A DNA stretch of 64,000 nt from an uncultured Eubacteriales bacterium (GCA_905209085.1 CAJLRM010000001.1:186001-250000); one strand, 5' to 3'. Shown: positions 25,835 to 34,896, counted from the first letter of the stretch. Numbers and translations are program-made. The notes: generated by a model not told the origin, from the sequence alone.

Positions 25835-26220
25835 TCGACTATAAATTTTAATAGCATTCATATTGTCTATAAAATCCACATTTTGTTCTGTTTCCTTCGA
25901 AATTTTTTGGATTTTAAAATGTATTATTGAAAGCTACAATACGCAACGGAAACATTATATATCGAATTTCTTAAAAAATAATAGACTTCCACATTAGATA
26001 GTTTTCAACATTCATTTTGCCTTTTCCAATTTATTTTTTCAACATTTCGTTAAATATTCTTAGATAACCTGTATTCTTCCTCTCTATCAACAAATTATAA
26101 TATTCTTGGAAGTGTTTTATCACAAGTCGGATAGCATGGACGTATTCCCTGTGCTAAAAATTTGAAAGTGCTAAAATGAAATTAAGAATTTAAGGAAAGA
26201 TAATAAAATAGCAAATCCTA
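25835..26220. other. AT-rich spacer between direct repeats, no supported gene
   Basis: About 385 bp with no convincing reading frame or family motif. It would be lost if the flanking direct repeats recombined. Confidence 0.5.
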
Positions 26221-26258
26221 ACTTCACTGAAACTCTTGTTCATAAAAATTACCCCTGT
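26221..26258. repeat. Direct repeat, copy B, beside an orphan promoter
   Basis: Matches 25796-25834. In this copy the ATG and first eight codons (MNKSFSEV) run into unrelated sequence and no protein follows. A consensus promoter lies just upstream on the minus strand (26295-26323). Confidence 0.85.
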
Positions 26259-26294
26259 GGGATTTAAAATTTCGCGACAAACCGCTTTGATAAT

Positions 26295-26323
26295 ATTATA
26301 ATTCAGCCGTATTGAATAGTCAA
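26295..26323 (-). promoter_or_regulatory. Consensus promoter with no intact gene behind it
   Basis: On the minus strand: TTGACT (26318-26323), 17-bp spacer, TATAAT (26295-26300). It reads into direct repeat copy B, whose coding sequence is truncated after eight codons. Confidence 0.75.
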
Positions 26324-26390
26324 GTATTTCTTGTCTGTTTATGATAAAATTTTAGTGAAACTGAATTTCGTCATAAATCGGGAGAAGAAA

Positions 26391-26639
26391 ATGAAGTTTA
26401 AGGAACGGATTACAGAAGAGCTTAAAACAAGTACTTATACTCAAAAACAAATTGCAAAACTGTTAAACATAAGCGAAGGAAATATATCCAATTGGAAAAA
26501 GGGAACAAATATTCCCTCGATTACAATTCTTTTTGAATTATGTCAGCTTCTTAATATTTCTGCCGACTATCTTTTAGGATTATCCGATATTCCGCGAGAA
26601 GTAAAAAAAGAAGAAACGGAAGTTTCTTCCAAAATCTAA
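26391..26639 (+). CDS. XRE-family transcriptional regulator (single HTH)
   Basis: An 82-aa Cro/CI-type protein: KTSTYTQKQIAKLLNISEG, NISNWKKGTNIPS and LNISADYLLGLSDI make one complete HTH, followed by a short charged tail. The start at 26391 follows GGGAGAAG; a longer frame to 26331 has no site. AT-rich like the adjacent XRE debris. Its C-terminal signature SADYLLGLSD resembles the gene at 25606 (SADYFLGLSE), so the two are probably related. Confidence 0.85.
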   Translation: MKFKERITEELKTSTYTQKQIAKLLNISEGNISNWKKGTNIPSITILFELCQLLNISADYLLGLSDIPREVKKEETEVSSKI

Positions 26640-26685
26640 AAATTTAATTTTCCCCTTTACGCTCCGTACAAGACCTATTAAAGGC

Positions 26686-26709
26686 TTAGTATAGTTTTTT
26701 CTATACTAA
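26686..26709. other. Hairpin after the XRE gene
   Basis: TTAGTATAG and CTATACTAA flank a T6 loop. It lacks a following T-run, so terminator function is uncertain. Confidence 0.4.
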
Positions 26710-26890
26710 AAACCATAATTAATTAAGCCGCCTGCGCCTGAGTCCGATTAAAACAATTCTCTATACGACTCCTTATATGCGTTTAAACGCCTTTAATCGC
26801 CCCGTAGCGGCGATTAAATCCTTCCGCCGAGGAATGTATCGAACAAACGTTTGTTCGCGCTTTTAGAGCCGTTTATCAAACGATAGAAAA

Positions 26891-26915
26891 CGGGGCGTCC
26901 CTTTGGGGCGCCCCG
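26891..26915 (-). terminator. Terminator of the ABC exporter operon
   Basis: CGGGGCG and CGCCCCG stem, followed by TTTTC on the minus strand, 20 bp after the stop at 26937. Confidence 0.7.
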
Positions 26916-26936
26916 CGCGTTTGACCGACTGATTTT

Positions 26937-28751
26937 TCAGGCGGTCAAGATATATTGGCTATTGTAAAGTTTGGCGTAGAATCCGCCCTCTTCCAAAAGC
27001 TGTTTGTGCGTTCCTATATCCACGATTCTGCCGCTATCCACCGCAATAATCATATCCGCATTGACAATCGTCGAAAGCCTATGGGCGATGACAAAACAGG
27101 TTTTGCCCTTCATCAGTTTATCCATCGCCTTTTGGATGAGGATCTCCGTGCGCGTATCGACGTTGGAGGTGGCTTCGTCCAAAATCAACAGCGGTTTATC
27201 GGAAAGAAACGCCCGCGCTATCGTCAAAAGCTGCTTCTGCCCGCCCGAAAGAGAGGTGGAATCGGTGAGGACCGTTTCATATCCCTTGGGCAGCAGGCGG
27301 ATAAAACGATCGCAATACGCCGCCTTACACGCCGCCTCTACCTCCTCTTTCGTCACCCCTTCCTTTCCGTAGGCGATATTCTCGTACACGGTGCCCTCGA
27401 ATAGCCACGTATCTTGCAAAACCATCGAAAATTTGTCCCGCACGTCCTCTCGGTTTGCCTCCTCGATATTATGCCCGTCTATTTCGATATGCCCGCTTTT
27501 GGGATCGTAAAACCGCATCAGCAGATTGACGATGGTCGTCTTACCCGCCCCCGTGGGTCCCACGATCGCCACCTTCTGCCCCGCCCGCACCGAAAAACTC
27601 AGGTGTTCGATCAGGGGCTTTTCCTCCGTATAGGAAAACTCCACGTCCTTAAACTCCACGTCCCCCCGAATCTCCGCGGGAAGTACGGGCGTTTCCGTCG
27701 TCATCTCCGTTTCGTCGAGAAAACCGTACACCTTCTTCGCCGCGCTGCCTACGTGCTGAATGGAAGAAAGACCGTTGGCAATCTGCATTAAAGGCCCCGA
27801 AAAGTTCTTGGAATACAATACGACCGTCACCACCGTCGCCACCTCGATCTTACCCGAAAAGGCGAGGATTCCGCCGAGCAGACACACCGCGATAAAAGAA
27901 GCGTGATTGGTGAAAGCGATGACGGGCTGTACCGCGGAGGACAAAACCACCGCCCGTTTATTGACATAGGTAAGCCCGTCGTTGATTTTGGCGTGTTTTT
28001 TCTTCATGGTTTCTTCCATGTTATAGGATTTGACCGTTTCTATTCCGCCGTAATCTTCTTCGACACACGAGTACAGCTCCTCGTAACTCTTCCACATCTT
28101 ATCGTAATAGCGCATACTCTTTTTGGCGATGATCGTCGAGATGACGGTGGACAGAGGCACCAGCAAAATGACCGCCAGCGCCATCTGCCAATTTTCCACG
28201 AACAGCATCACCGCGATCGCAACGAGCTGCAACACGCCCATTAAAAGCACATCCAGCGCTTCGTGAATCGAGTTGCCCATCATGGAAACATTATTATTGA
28301 CGCGGGCGAGTATCTCCCCCGTCGTCGTCTTATCGAGATAGGAAACGGGAAGGCGGGAAATTTTATCCGCCATCGAAATACGAAGTTCGCAGGTAAAGCG
28401 GCGGGAAACGACGTTGTTCAACGTATACATTTTCAGCCAGGAAAACAGAGAATACACCGCATAGATGACGGCGAGCATGACAAGGGGCTTTATCAGTCCC
28501 TTCAAGAATGCGGACGCATCCCCTTTATTCAACGCGAAATCGCTGACGTCCCCGATGATTCCGCCCAAAAGTTGCGGCGAAAAAATGTTGCAGGAGATGA
28601 TGATCAGCGCCATAAACACCACGCTGACGAGCTGAAAACGGATCTTCGAAACGTCTTTTAACATCCGTTTGAGAATCCCTGCGCTCCGCTTGGAACGCTT
28701 TTCTATTTTGGGTTTTTCTTTGATTTCGTTTGGTGTGGTCGATTCTTGCAT
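26937..28751 (-). CDS. ABC exporter half-transporter, subunit 2 (permease-ATPase)
   Basis: 604 aa: six transmembrane helices in about 40-330, then an ATPase domain with Walker A GPTGAGKTT (about 400), signature LSGGQKQ, Walker B LLILDEATSNVD with catalytic Glu, and the H-loop IAHRLSTI. The N-terminal ~25 residues are charged and cytoplasmic. All catalytic residues are canonical. AAAGGAT precedes the ATG. With the upstream gene it forms a heterodimeric exporter of the type usually annotated as multidrug or lipid exporter; the substrate is unknown. Confidence 0.92.
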   Translation of the reverse strand: MQESTTPNEIKEKPKIEKRSKRSAGILKRMLKDVSKIRFQLVSVVFMALIIISCNIFSPQLLGGIIGDVSDFALNKGDASAFLKGLIKPLVMLAVIYAVYSLFSWLKMYTLNNVVSRRFTCELRISMADKISRLPVSYLDKTTTGEILARVNNNVSMMGNSIHEALDVLLMGVLQLVAIAVMLFVENWQMALAVILLVPLSTVISTIIAKKSMRYYDKMWKSYEELYSCVEEDYGGIETVKSYNMEETMKKKHAKINDGLTYVNKRAVVLSSAVQPVIAFTNHASFIAVCLLGGILAFSGKIEVATVVTVVLYSKNFSGPLMQIANGLSSIQHVGSAAKKVYGFLDETEMTTETPVLPAEIRGDVEFKDVEFSYTEEKPLIEHLSFSVRAGQKVAIVGPTGAGKTTIVNLLMRFYDPKSGHIEIDGHNIEEANREDVRDKFSMVLQDTWLFEGTVYENIAYGKEGVTKEEVEAACKAAYCDRFIRLLPKGYETVLTDSTSLSGGQKQLLTIARAFLSDKPLLILDEATSNVDTRTEILIQKAMDKLMKGKTCFVIAHRLSTIVNADMIIAVDSGRIVDIGTHKQLLEEGGFYAKLYNSQYILTA

Positions 28752-28957
28752 ATCGATATCCTTTAAAAGTTTTTTGGAGGGAAAGTTTTTAGTCGGAAAA
28801 GGGACGCCGTACTTTTTAAATTTTTTATGTCCGCAATTTCTTTATGCCCGCCAAAGACAACGGCGGGAGCGCGCGAGAAAAAAGCACGCGCGAAGGGAAA
28901 GAGAAAACCGCGGAGGTACGGCAAAAAAGCCGTCAGGACAAAGGCGGAGGGAACGCA

Positions 28958-30667
28958 CTATCGGGTTTGCGAAAGATAGATTTCGCGGTAGATCCCGCAG
29001 CTTTCCATCAGTTGCGAATGGGTGCCCGACGCGTTGATCGTCCCCGCGTCGAACACGTAAATTTTGTCGCAGTTCATCGCCGTCGTGACGCGCTGGGTGA
29101 CGATGATCTGCGTTTTGCCTTTCAAACGCTCCGCGAGCCGCGCCCTGAGCTTTGATTCCGTCATGAAATCGAGCGCGGAGAAGCTATCGTCGAAAATATA
29201 GATCGCCGCGGGCTTCAAAATCGCCCGCGCGATGGCGAGGCGCTGTTTCTGACCGCCCGAAAGGTTGCCGCCGCGCTGCGTCACGGGATAAGCGAGTTTT
29301 TCCTTCTGTTCGTCGACAAACTCCGCGAGCCGCGCGTCCTCTATCGCGGCATTTATCTCTTCGTCGCTTACCTGCCTGCCCGCCGCCACGTTTTCCCCGA
29401 TCGTGCCCGAAAAAATCGTGTCCTTTTGCAAAACACAGGAAACGTTGTCCCGGATCCGCTGTTCGCTAATTTCCGAAACGGGTTTACCGTCGAAAAGAAG
29501 CTCCCCTTCCGTGGGCGCGGAAAGTCCCGTCAACAGACGCACGAGAGTGCTTTTGCCCGAGCCCGTCCCGCCGATGAGCGCCACCTTCTCGCCCGCCGCG
29601 ATCTCCATATCCACGCCGGAAAGCGCGCTGCCTTCGCTGCCCGGGTAGCGATAGCCGACTTTCTTTAAAGAAACGGCGCCTTTAAAGGGGGGCAGGTGCG
29701 TATCCGTGGCCTCGGGGATCGATTCCGCGGAGAGCACTTCCCCGAGGCGCATACAATTCACCCGCGCGCGGGGGATCTCGGAAATGGAGAAAGAAATGGT
29801 CATGATCCCCGACATGATCATCCCCACGTACTCGATGACCGCGAGTATCCCGCCCACCGTCAGTTTACTGCCTTCGAGCGTGATGCGGAAGGCGCCCACG
29901 TACAAAATCAGCACCGTCACCAAGTTGAGCACGAGCATACACACGGGACTTATTAACCCCGCGCGGATATTGGCGTTGATGATATTCCCCGCCATGATAT
30001 GCGTCGCCTTGTCTATCTTTTCCTGCTCCGCGCTCTCGCGGTTGAACGCGCGCACGACGCGGATCCCCGAAAGGCGGCTGCGGATCAGCGCGTTCTGTTT
30101 ATCCATGTATTCGTCCGAGAGCTTCCAAAGGGGATGCAGCCTGCGCGAAACGAGCACGACCACCGCGAGAATGACGGGCACGAACGCGAACAAAATCAAT
30201 GCCAAGACAGGGTCCTTGCGAAAGGCGAGCACCGTTCCTAAAATCATCGTAAAGGGAATGGCGGAGAGAGCGCTCATCAGCGTATTGAGCACGTCGCCCA
30301 CCCTGTCCACGTCCTCGATGGAACGAGTGATGAGAGCGCCCGTGCCCATCTTTTTGAAGGCGTCCATCGGCATGGCGTTCGCCTTTGCGAAAATTTCCGC
30401 GCGCAGATCGCCGCAGAACGCCGCCACCGCTTCCTGACCTATCTTATAGGCGACCACGACGAGAACGACGTCCGCCGCCGTGACCGCCGCCATTATCGCG
30501 CACGTTCTATAAACGTAATCGATGTCTTTCGCGTTGATGCCGTAATCGACGATATTCGTCATCAGCGTGGGCAGCGTCACCGAGCAGACGGTGGACAGCA
30601 CCAGCATCACGAACGCCGAAACGAGCGGCAATCGGTATTTTTTTAATCTCTTCCATATATCTTTCAT
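28958..30667 (-). CDS. ABC exporter half-transporter, subunit 1 (permease-ATPase)
   Basis: 569 aa: six helices in about 15-300, Walker A GGTGSGKST (about 360), signature LSGGQKQR and Walker B IYIFDDSFSALD, where the catalytic Glu is replaced by Asp followed by Ser. TQRVTTAMNCD replaces the usual H-loop histidine region (Gln in place of His). This points to a degenerate ATP site, as in asymmetric heterodimers. The ATG at 30667 follows AAGGAT. It is first in the two-gene operon; 206 bp separate it from subunit 2. Confidence 0.92.
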   Translation of the reverse strand: MKDIWKRLKKYRLPLVSAFVMLVLSTVCSVTLPTLMTNIVDYGINAKDIDYVYRTCAIMAAVTAADVVLVVVAYKIGQEAVAAFCGDLRAEIFAKANAMPMDAFKKMGTGALITRSIEDVDRVGDVLNTLMSALSAIPFTMILGTVLAFRKDPVLALILFAFVPVILAVVVLVSRRLHPLWKLSDEYMDKQNALIRSRLSGIRVVRAFNRESAEQEKIDKATHIMAGNIINANIRAGLISPVCMLVLNLVTVLILYVGAFRITLEGSKLTVGGILAVIEYVGMIMSGIMTISFSISEIPRARVNCMRLGEVLSAESIPEATDTHLPPFKGAVSLKKVGYRYPGSEGSALSGVDMEIAAGEKVALIGGTGSGKSTLVRLLTGLSAPTEGELLFDGKPVSEISEQRIRDNVSCVLQKDTIFSGTIGENVAAGRQVSDEEINAAIEDARLAEFVDEQKEKLAYPVTQRGGNLSGGQKQRLAIARAILKPAAIYIFDDSFSALDFMTESKLRARLAERLKGKTQIIVTQRVTTAMNCDKIYVFDAGTINASGTHSQLMESCGIYREIYLSQTR

Positions 30668-30727
30668 ACGACAGTATCCTTTTTTTCTTCCGTTTTTCGG
30701 CGCCAAAGGGAGCCTCGTTTTACGGAA

Positions 30728-30756
30728 ATTTTATCACGCGCGGCGGCAGAATGCAA
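30728..30756 (-). promoter_or_regulatory. Promoter of the ABC exporter operon
   Basis: On the minus strand: TTGCAT (30751-30756), 17-bp spacer, TAAAAT (30728-30733). A perfect palindrome abuts the -35. Confidence 0.6.
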
Positions 30757-30770
30757 GCAAGTCTTGCTTG
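30754..30770. promoter_or_regulatory. Possible operator: 17-bp perfect palindrome
   Basis: CAAGCAAG-T-CTTGCTTG overlaps and extends upstream of the -35 of the ABC operon. A dyad of this size and place suits a regulator site. Confidence 0.45.
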
Positions 30771-30909
30771 AAAAGCCGTCTTTTTCGCTCAATCGACGCT
30801 TGCATCCCCAAAAGGCATACAAAAACGACCCTTTTTCGGGCGGACAGGCGCGAGGAAATCCTTGCGCTATGCCTTTCAAAAAAGAGTCGCTTTCCCGTTC
30901 CGCATCAAA

Positions 30910-30932
30910 AGGTATGCGTTCGCCGCATACCT
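30910..30932 (-). terminator. Terminator of the DUF1538/P-II operon
   Basis: AGGTATGCG pairs with CGCATACCT; TTTTGAT follows on the minus strand. Confidence 0.65.
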
Positions 30933-30947
30933 GCCCTATGCGTAAAG

Positions 30948-31760
30948 TTATTCCTTGCGTTCGGGCGTCGCCACGTCGGGCGACATGGAGCCGACTCCTA
31001 TCAGATTGTCCACGGGCAGGGAGAAGAGGACGCCGCCCGCGTCCGTTTTCAGTCCCGCCGTTTCCTGAACGGCGCGCATGATGGCGAGCTTGCCCTCGCG
31101 CCTGGTCAGGATCATTAAAACTTCCGTTTCCTGCTGCAAGGTGACGCCGATCAGCTGTTCCGCCTTGCGGTTGTTGAGCGTCGTGGCGTGAATGAGTGTG
31201 CCGCCCGCCGCGCCCGCTTCCCGGGCCGCGTTCATCGCGTCGTCCGCGAAGCCGCTCTGCATCGCCGCTATAATCAAATCGTACATTCTCGTGTCTTCCT
31301 TCATTTTTCCTTCCCTCCCGTTGTTTTTTTCCTGCGGAGCGCCCTTCAAAAGACCGTTCGCAACGATGCTGGAAACGCCCGTCAGCGGCAGCGTGAAGCA
31401 GATGCCCTTCCCCACCAGATACAGCGCCATTTCCTTTTGTATGCCTTCCAGAATCGACTTTTCCGCGCTTTCGGGGATCAGCGAAAGGATCACCCGCTTG
31501 GGCGTTTCGCCAAGCCCCAAATAGTCGAGAACGGCGGTCTGCGCGGTGCCGAACGCTTCGAAGGAGTAGCTGAGCGCCGCCCCCACGGAGTTGCAGAGCT
31601 GGGAAACTTCCGCCGCGTCGCCCGCGGACACCACCCCGACCAGCAGCTTTATCCGCGACGGCTTCTTTTCGCCGCCTTCCTTTTCCCTGCCCGCAATGCG
31701 CATTTTTTTGATCTTTTCCTTGGCGAGCGAGGTCTTTAACGTCTTTTCAATCGCTTCCAT
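30948..31760 (-). CDS. Tandem P-II-like (GlnB-fold) regulatory protein
   Basis: 270 aa with two P-II-like ferredoxin folds. The first is about residues 37-135 (IKLLVGVVSAGDAAEVSQL, then GKGICFTLPLTGVSSIV), the second about 155-265 (YDLIIAAMQSGFADDAMNAA, split by AGAAGGTLIHATT; later GGVLFSLPVDNLIG). The repeated 'FxLPl..i.GV' ends show the duplication. The classic T-loop tyrosine of GlnB is not evident. The ATG lies one base after the DUF1538 stop, with GAGGTG inside that gene's end, so the two are translationally linked. By analogy with GlnK-AmtB it may gate the neighbouring membrane protein. Confidence 0.75.
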   Translation of the reverse strand: MEAIEKTLKTSLAKEKIKKMRIAGREKEGGEKKPSRIKLLVGVVSAGDAAEVSQLCNSVGAALSYSFEAFGTAQTAVLDYLGLGETPKRVILSLIPESAEKSILEGIQKEMALYLVGKGICFTLPLTGVSSIVANGLLKGAPQEKNNGREGKMKEDTRMYDLIIAAMQSGFADDAMNAAREAGAAGGTLIHATTLNNRKAEQLIGVTLQQETEVLMILTRREGKLAIMRAVQETAGLKTDAGGVLFSLPVDNLIGVGSMSPDVATPERKE

Positions 31761-31761
31761 T

Positions 31762-33315
31762 TCAGTTCACCTCGTATTCCACGATGCCGTCTTCCTCGGT
31801 GAGGAAGTTCTTTTTATAGGTAGCCGTCTTATGCTTGTAATGAATGCCGAGTATCTGTATGCTGATGAGGGGCGCCAGCGCCACGAGCGCGACGCAGCCG
31901 AACGCCAGCGTCATGATTTCGCCGGGCGCGAGAAACAGGCACGCGCCTATCGCCATGGGCAGAATAAAGGAGGAAACCATGGCGCCGCTCGCGACTCCGC
32001 CCGAGTCGAACGCGATACCCGTGAACAGCTTGGGCGTAAACGGCATCAAAATCAACGCCGCCGCGTAGCCGGGCACCAGCAGCCACATGACGTTGAAGCC
32101 CGTGACGATGCGCAGCATCGCAAAGCCGAGCGCCGCGCATACGCCCAAGCAAAGCCCCTTTTTCATCGCCGACGCGCTCACCGCGCCCGCGGACATATGC
32201 TCCACCTGTTTATTCAGGACGTATACGGCAGGCTCCGCCGATACGACGAAGTAGCCCAGCAGCATCCCCACGGGAACGAGCAGCCAGCCGTTCCAGATCT
32301 GCGCCAGCGCCTGACCGATCTCCCTGCCGACGGGCATGAAGCCGACGTTGGCGCCCGTCAGGAAAAACGTGAGGCCCACGAAGGTATACGCAAGACCGAT
32401 GAATATCTTGATCAGCTGACGCCTGGGGAACGCCCGCGTCACGAGCTGAAAGAGAACGAAAAACGCTATGATGGGAGAAATGGCGCGCAGCACTTCCAGC
32501 GAATATGTACCCAGTCCCCGACCGTACGCCGCGAAAGCGCTGCGCGTGGTTTCCGGCACAAACACGGTTTCCATCTCGTACTCGCCGCCTTCCGCCTTAT
32601 AAATGATGCCGAGAATCATCACGGCGAGAATGGGACCGATACTGCTCAGCGCCACCAGACCGAAGCTGTCGTCGCCGCTCTTTTTGCCGCTTCTCACGGC
32701 GGCGACGCCCACGCCCAAAGACATGATGAAGGGAACCGTGACGGGACCCGTCGTGACGCCGCCCGAATCAAAGGAAACCGCCCAGAAGCTCTGGGGGACG
32801 AACAAGAGCGCCACGGCGAACAGGGCGGTGTAAAAAATCGCCAGCAGAACGGACAGGCTGATGCCGAACACGATGCGCAGCATGGCGATCGTCAGAAAGA
32901 TCCCCATGCCCACGGAAACGGTGATGACGAGCACCATATTTTCTATATCGCTCACCTGCTCCGCCAGAATCTGCAAATCCGGCTCCGCCATCGTGACGAT
33001 GACGCCGATGACAAAGCTGATAAAGGCGATCAGCCAGATCTTTTTGCTCTTCGTGAGAGTGGCGCCCACCTTCTGCCCGATGACGAGCATGGACATATCC
33101 GCGCCGAGCGCGAACAGCGCCGTTCCCACAATCAGCAGCAACACGCCGATGGAGAAAAGCAGAAAGGTGCCCGTTTTTAAGGGCGTCAGCGTAAGCGACA
33201 ATCCCAGCACGATCAAAGCGATGGGAAATACGGCTTGAAACGCCTCTTTGAGTTTTTCCTTCAAAGCCTCGTTCAGTCCCTTGCGCCGCTCTTTGAGTTT
33301 TTCTTTTTCCGTCAT
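31762..33315 (-). CDS. DUF1538 multi-span membrane protein
   Basis: 517 aa with about 12 hydrophobic segments in two homologous halves. Each half contains the paired motif FDSGGV (VSFDSGGVTTGPVTVPF near 197 and IAFDSGGVASGAMVSSF near 425), the hallmark of DUF1538. The duplicated polar motif in membrane segments suggests an inverted-repeat transporter or channel. Its substrate is not known to me. AAAGGGGC precedes the ATG. It is co-transcribed with the P-II-like gene. Confidence 0.85.
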   Translation of the reverse strand: MTEKEKLKERRKGLNEALKEKLKEAFQAVFPIALIVLGLSLTLTPLKTGTFLLFSIGVLLLIVGTALFALGADMSMLVIGQKVGATLTKSKKIWLIAFISFVIGVIVTMAEPDLQILAEQVSDIENMVLVITVSVGMGIFLTIAMLRIVFGISLSVLLAIFYTALFAVALLFVPQSFWAVSFDSGGVTTGPVTVPFIMSLGVGVAAVRSGKKSGDDSFGLVALSSIGPILAVMILGIIYKAEGGEYEMETVFVPETTRSAFAAYGRGLGTYSLEVLRAISPIIAFFVLFQLVTRAFPRRQLIKIFIGLAYTFVGLTFFLTGANVGFMPVGREIGQALAQIWNGWLLVPVGMLLGYFVVSAEPAVYVLNKQVEHMSAGAVSASAMKKGLCLGVCAALGFAMLRIVTGFNVMWLLVPGYAAALILMPFTPKLFTGIAFDSGGVASGAMVSSFILPMAIGACLFLAPGEIMTLAFGCVALVALAPLISIQILGIHYKHKTATYKKNFLTEEDGIVEYEVN

Positions 33316-33345
33316 TCTATAAGCCCCTTTTGAGTGGATTTTTTC

Positions 33346-33696
33346 TCATTGTTTCCCGTTTTCCGCCGAAAACGCCTCCAAAGCCTCGCGCACGCAGTCG
33401 AGAAACGCCTCTTCCCCGAAAGTATTGATTTTAAAGAACATCGCCTGACTGCCGCCCGACGAAATGGCGGAACAAAACAATTGCCCGTCGCTTTCCGTCA
33501 GCGTGATATTCAAACTGACCCGATTGCCGCCCGTCCAGCTGTACCGCTCGTATACGCGAACGGCGACGCGGCAGGAGGGCGCGCGAAAGTCGCTGGAATC
33601 CTCCAAACTCGCCGAAGCGCTTTTGAAAACCGCCGCTTCCAAAGTCGCCAAGACCGTATCGAAATCCCCGTGTAAAAAATATTCCGCTTTTGCCAT
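33346..33696 (-). CDS. DUF6054-like small protein
   Basis: A 116-aa soluble protein. SASLEDSSDFRAPSCRVAVR, VYERYSWTGGNRVSLNITL and SSGGSQAMFFKINTFGEE match what I recall of the DUF6054 family; function unknown. GGGAGAGG precedes the ATG. It is 30 bp upstream of the DUF1538 gene on the same strand, so probably in that operon. Confidence 0.75.
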   Translation of the reverse strand: MAKAEYFLHGDFDTVLATLEAAVFKSASASLEDSSDFRAPSCRVAVRVYERYSWTGGNRVSLNITLTESDGQLFCSAISSGGSQAMFFKINTFGEEAFLDCVREALEAFSAENGKQ

Positions 33697-33778
33697 ACCT
33701 CTCCCTGTCCTCCCTGATTTTCAAGCGCGCATTTCAGGCGTTCGTCGCAGCCCTGCCCGCCTCTTTTTTCTTTTTTGT

Positions 33779-33816
33779 CAAAAAAAGCCACTTCGCCCGC
33801 CATGGGGAAAAGTGGC
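33779..33816 (-). terminator. Terminator of the ruvX/DUF1292 operon
   Basis: GCCACTT pairs with AAGTGGC over a long loop; on the minus strand TTTTTTTTG follows. Confidence 0.65.
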
Positions 33817-33850
33817 ATCTTTTGCGCTTTCGGAAAGAAGACGGTCTTTA

Positions 33851-34183
33851 TCAGTCTTCCGCGCCGTCCAGTTTCATTGCGTCCTCGCTGTCCTCGTACT
33901 GCTCGTACTGGTTGCAAAACTCCGCAAAAACTTCGTCCATCAGTTCTTCGTCCTCCAAGGGAAGAAGCTCCTGTTCGTCCCCCTCGCCCTTCAAGAGGAA
34001 CATGACCACTTCATCCTCCTCTTCCTCGGTTTCGGGTTCCGCTTTTTGGAAAAAGCAATACCATTCGCCCTTATATTCGATTGTGCCTACGTGAAGATAC
34101 TTTTCGACGTTTCCTTCGTCGTCTTCGAGTTCGAGAATATTATCGTCGTACTCTTCGTCGTCAGTCAAATTCTGATTATCCAT
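33851..34183 (-). CDS. DUF1292 acidic protein
   Basis: A 110-aa, very acidic protein. ILELEDDEGNVEKYLHVGTI and KGEWYCFFQKAEP match DUF1292 (YrzB-like), a small beta-fold conserved near ruvX in Firmicutes; function unknown. GAAGGAT precedes the ATG. It follows the 200-aa gene and ruvX on the same strand. Confidence 0.88.
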   Translation of the reverse strand: MDNQNLTDDEEYDDNILELEDDEGNVEKYLHVGTIEYKGEWYCFFQKAEPETEEEEDEVVMFLLKGEGDEQELLPLEDEELMDEVFAEFCNQYEQYEDSEDAMKLDGAED

Positions 34184-34277
34184 GATTTATCCTTCGCCGC
34201 TTTTTCCGCCGCGGCGCTCCTTGCCTTTATTTTATATGCTCTTATATGAAGCCTTTTTAAGAACGCGTATTCCCCTT

Positions 34278-34880
34278 TCAGACCGAGAAAAAGGACATTG
34301 CCTCTCCGATATCGTCGCTTTCCTTATCATAAACTTGCAAAAACAGAACGTTTCTTTCGGACAAAAAGATTTTCGACGTATCCGCCTGCAAGAGGTAACC
34401 GCTCAAAAAGCCGTCTTTTCCCGCATATTCCTTTACGCGGTTGATCACCAATACTTCCGCCGCCGCGCCGTTTATCGTTACGCGGATATTCTCTTTTTCC
34501 AATTCCGGGGCGATGTCTTTCTCCTTGCGAAGATGCCGCGTCAGACTCATGGGGCGGAAATAGACGGAAAGCGTAGGCAGCGGACATTTGATCTGAAAAC
34601 AATTCATTCCGTATATCTCTATTTTGCCGATGCGAACGGTCATTTCAAAGTCGGCGGTCAAATCGACGTTATTTCCCCAAAATTCCAGAAAATCGACTCC
34701 GTAATTTTTCACTGCGTAAAAATAGGGATAAATTCTGTTCTCCGCCTCGATTTGAAAACGTCCCCGTTCATCGCTTTTCACCAGGCAAAGCTCCCGGAAC
34801 TTTTCATCCAAAAGGGCGATCTCGCAATCGTGGAGCGGACGATCGTTTTTGTCCTTTATTTCCCCCCGCAGCGTAGCCAT
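34278..34880 (-). CDS. Carboxypeptidase-regulatory-like domain protein, function unknown
   Basis: A 200-aa protein. The N-terminal ~70 residues (LRGEIKDKNDRPLHDCEIAL, then VKSDERGRFQIEA) look like a CarboxypepD_reg/Ig-like beta-sandwich. The rest is not recognised. There is no signal peptide, which is unusual for this fold since most carriers are exported. GGGGGAG precedes the ATG. It is inserted between ruvX (16 bp upstream) and the DUF1292 gene. Confidence 0.65.
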   Translation of the reverse strand: MATLRGEIKDKNDRPLHDCEIALLDEKFRELCLVKSDERGRFQIEAENRIYPYFYAVKNYGVDFLEFWGNNVDLTADFEMTVRIGKIEIYGMNCFQIKCPLPTLSVYFRPMSLTRHLRKEKDIAPELEKENIRVTINGAAAEVLVINRVKEYAGKDGFLSGYLLQADTSKIFLSERNVLFLQVYDKESDDIGEAMSFFSV

Positions 34881-34896
34881 AACTCCCCCTTAGACC

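Noticed and set aside
26221..26330. Separate minus-strand XRE gene at the second leader copy
   Set aside because: Only the first eight codons match; the frame then runs into unrelated sequence without an HTH.
31591..33180. 529-codon plus-strand frame
   Set aside because: Antisense to the DUF1538 gene; His/Arg-rich shadow composition.
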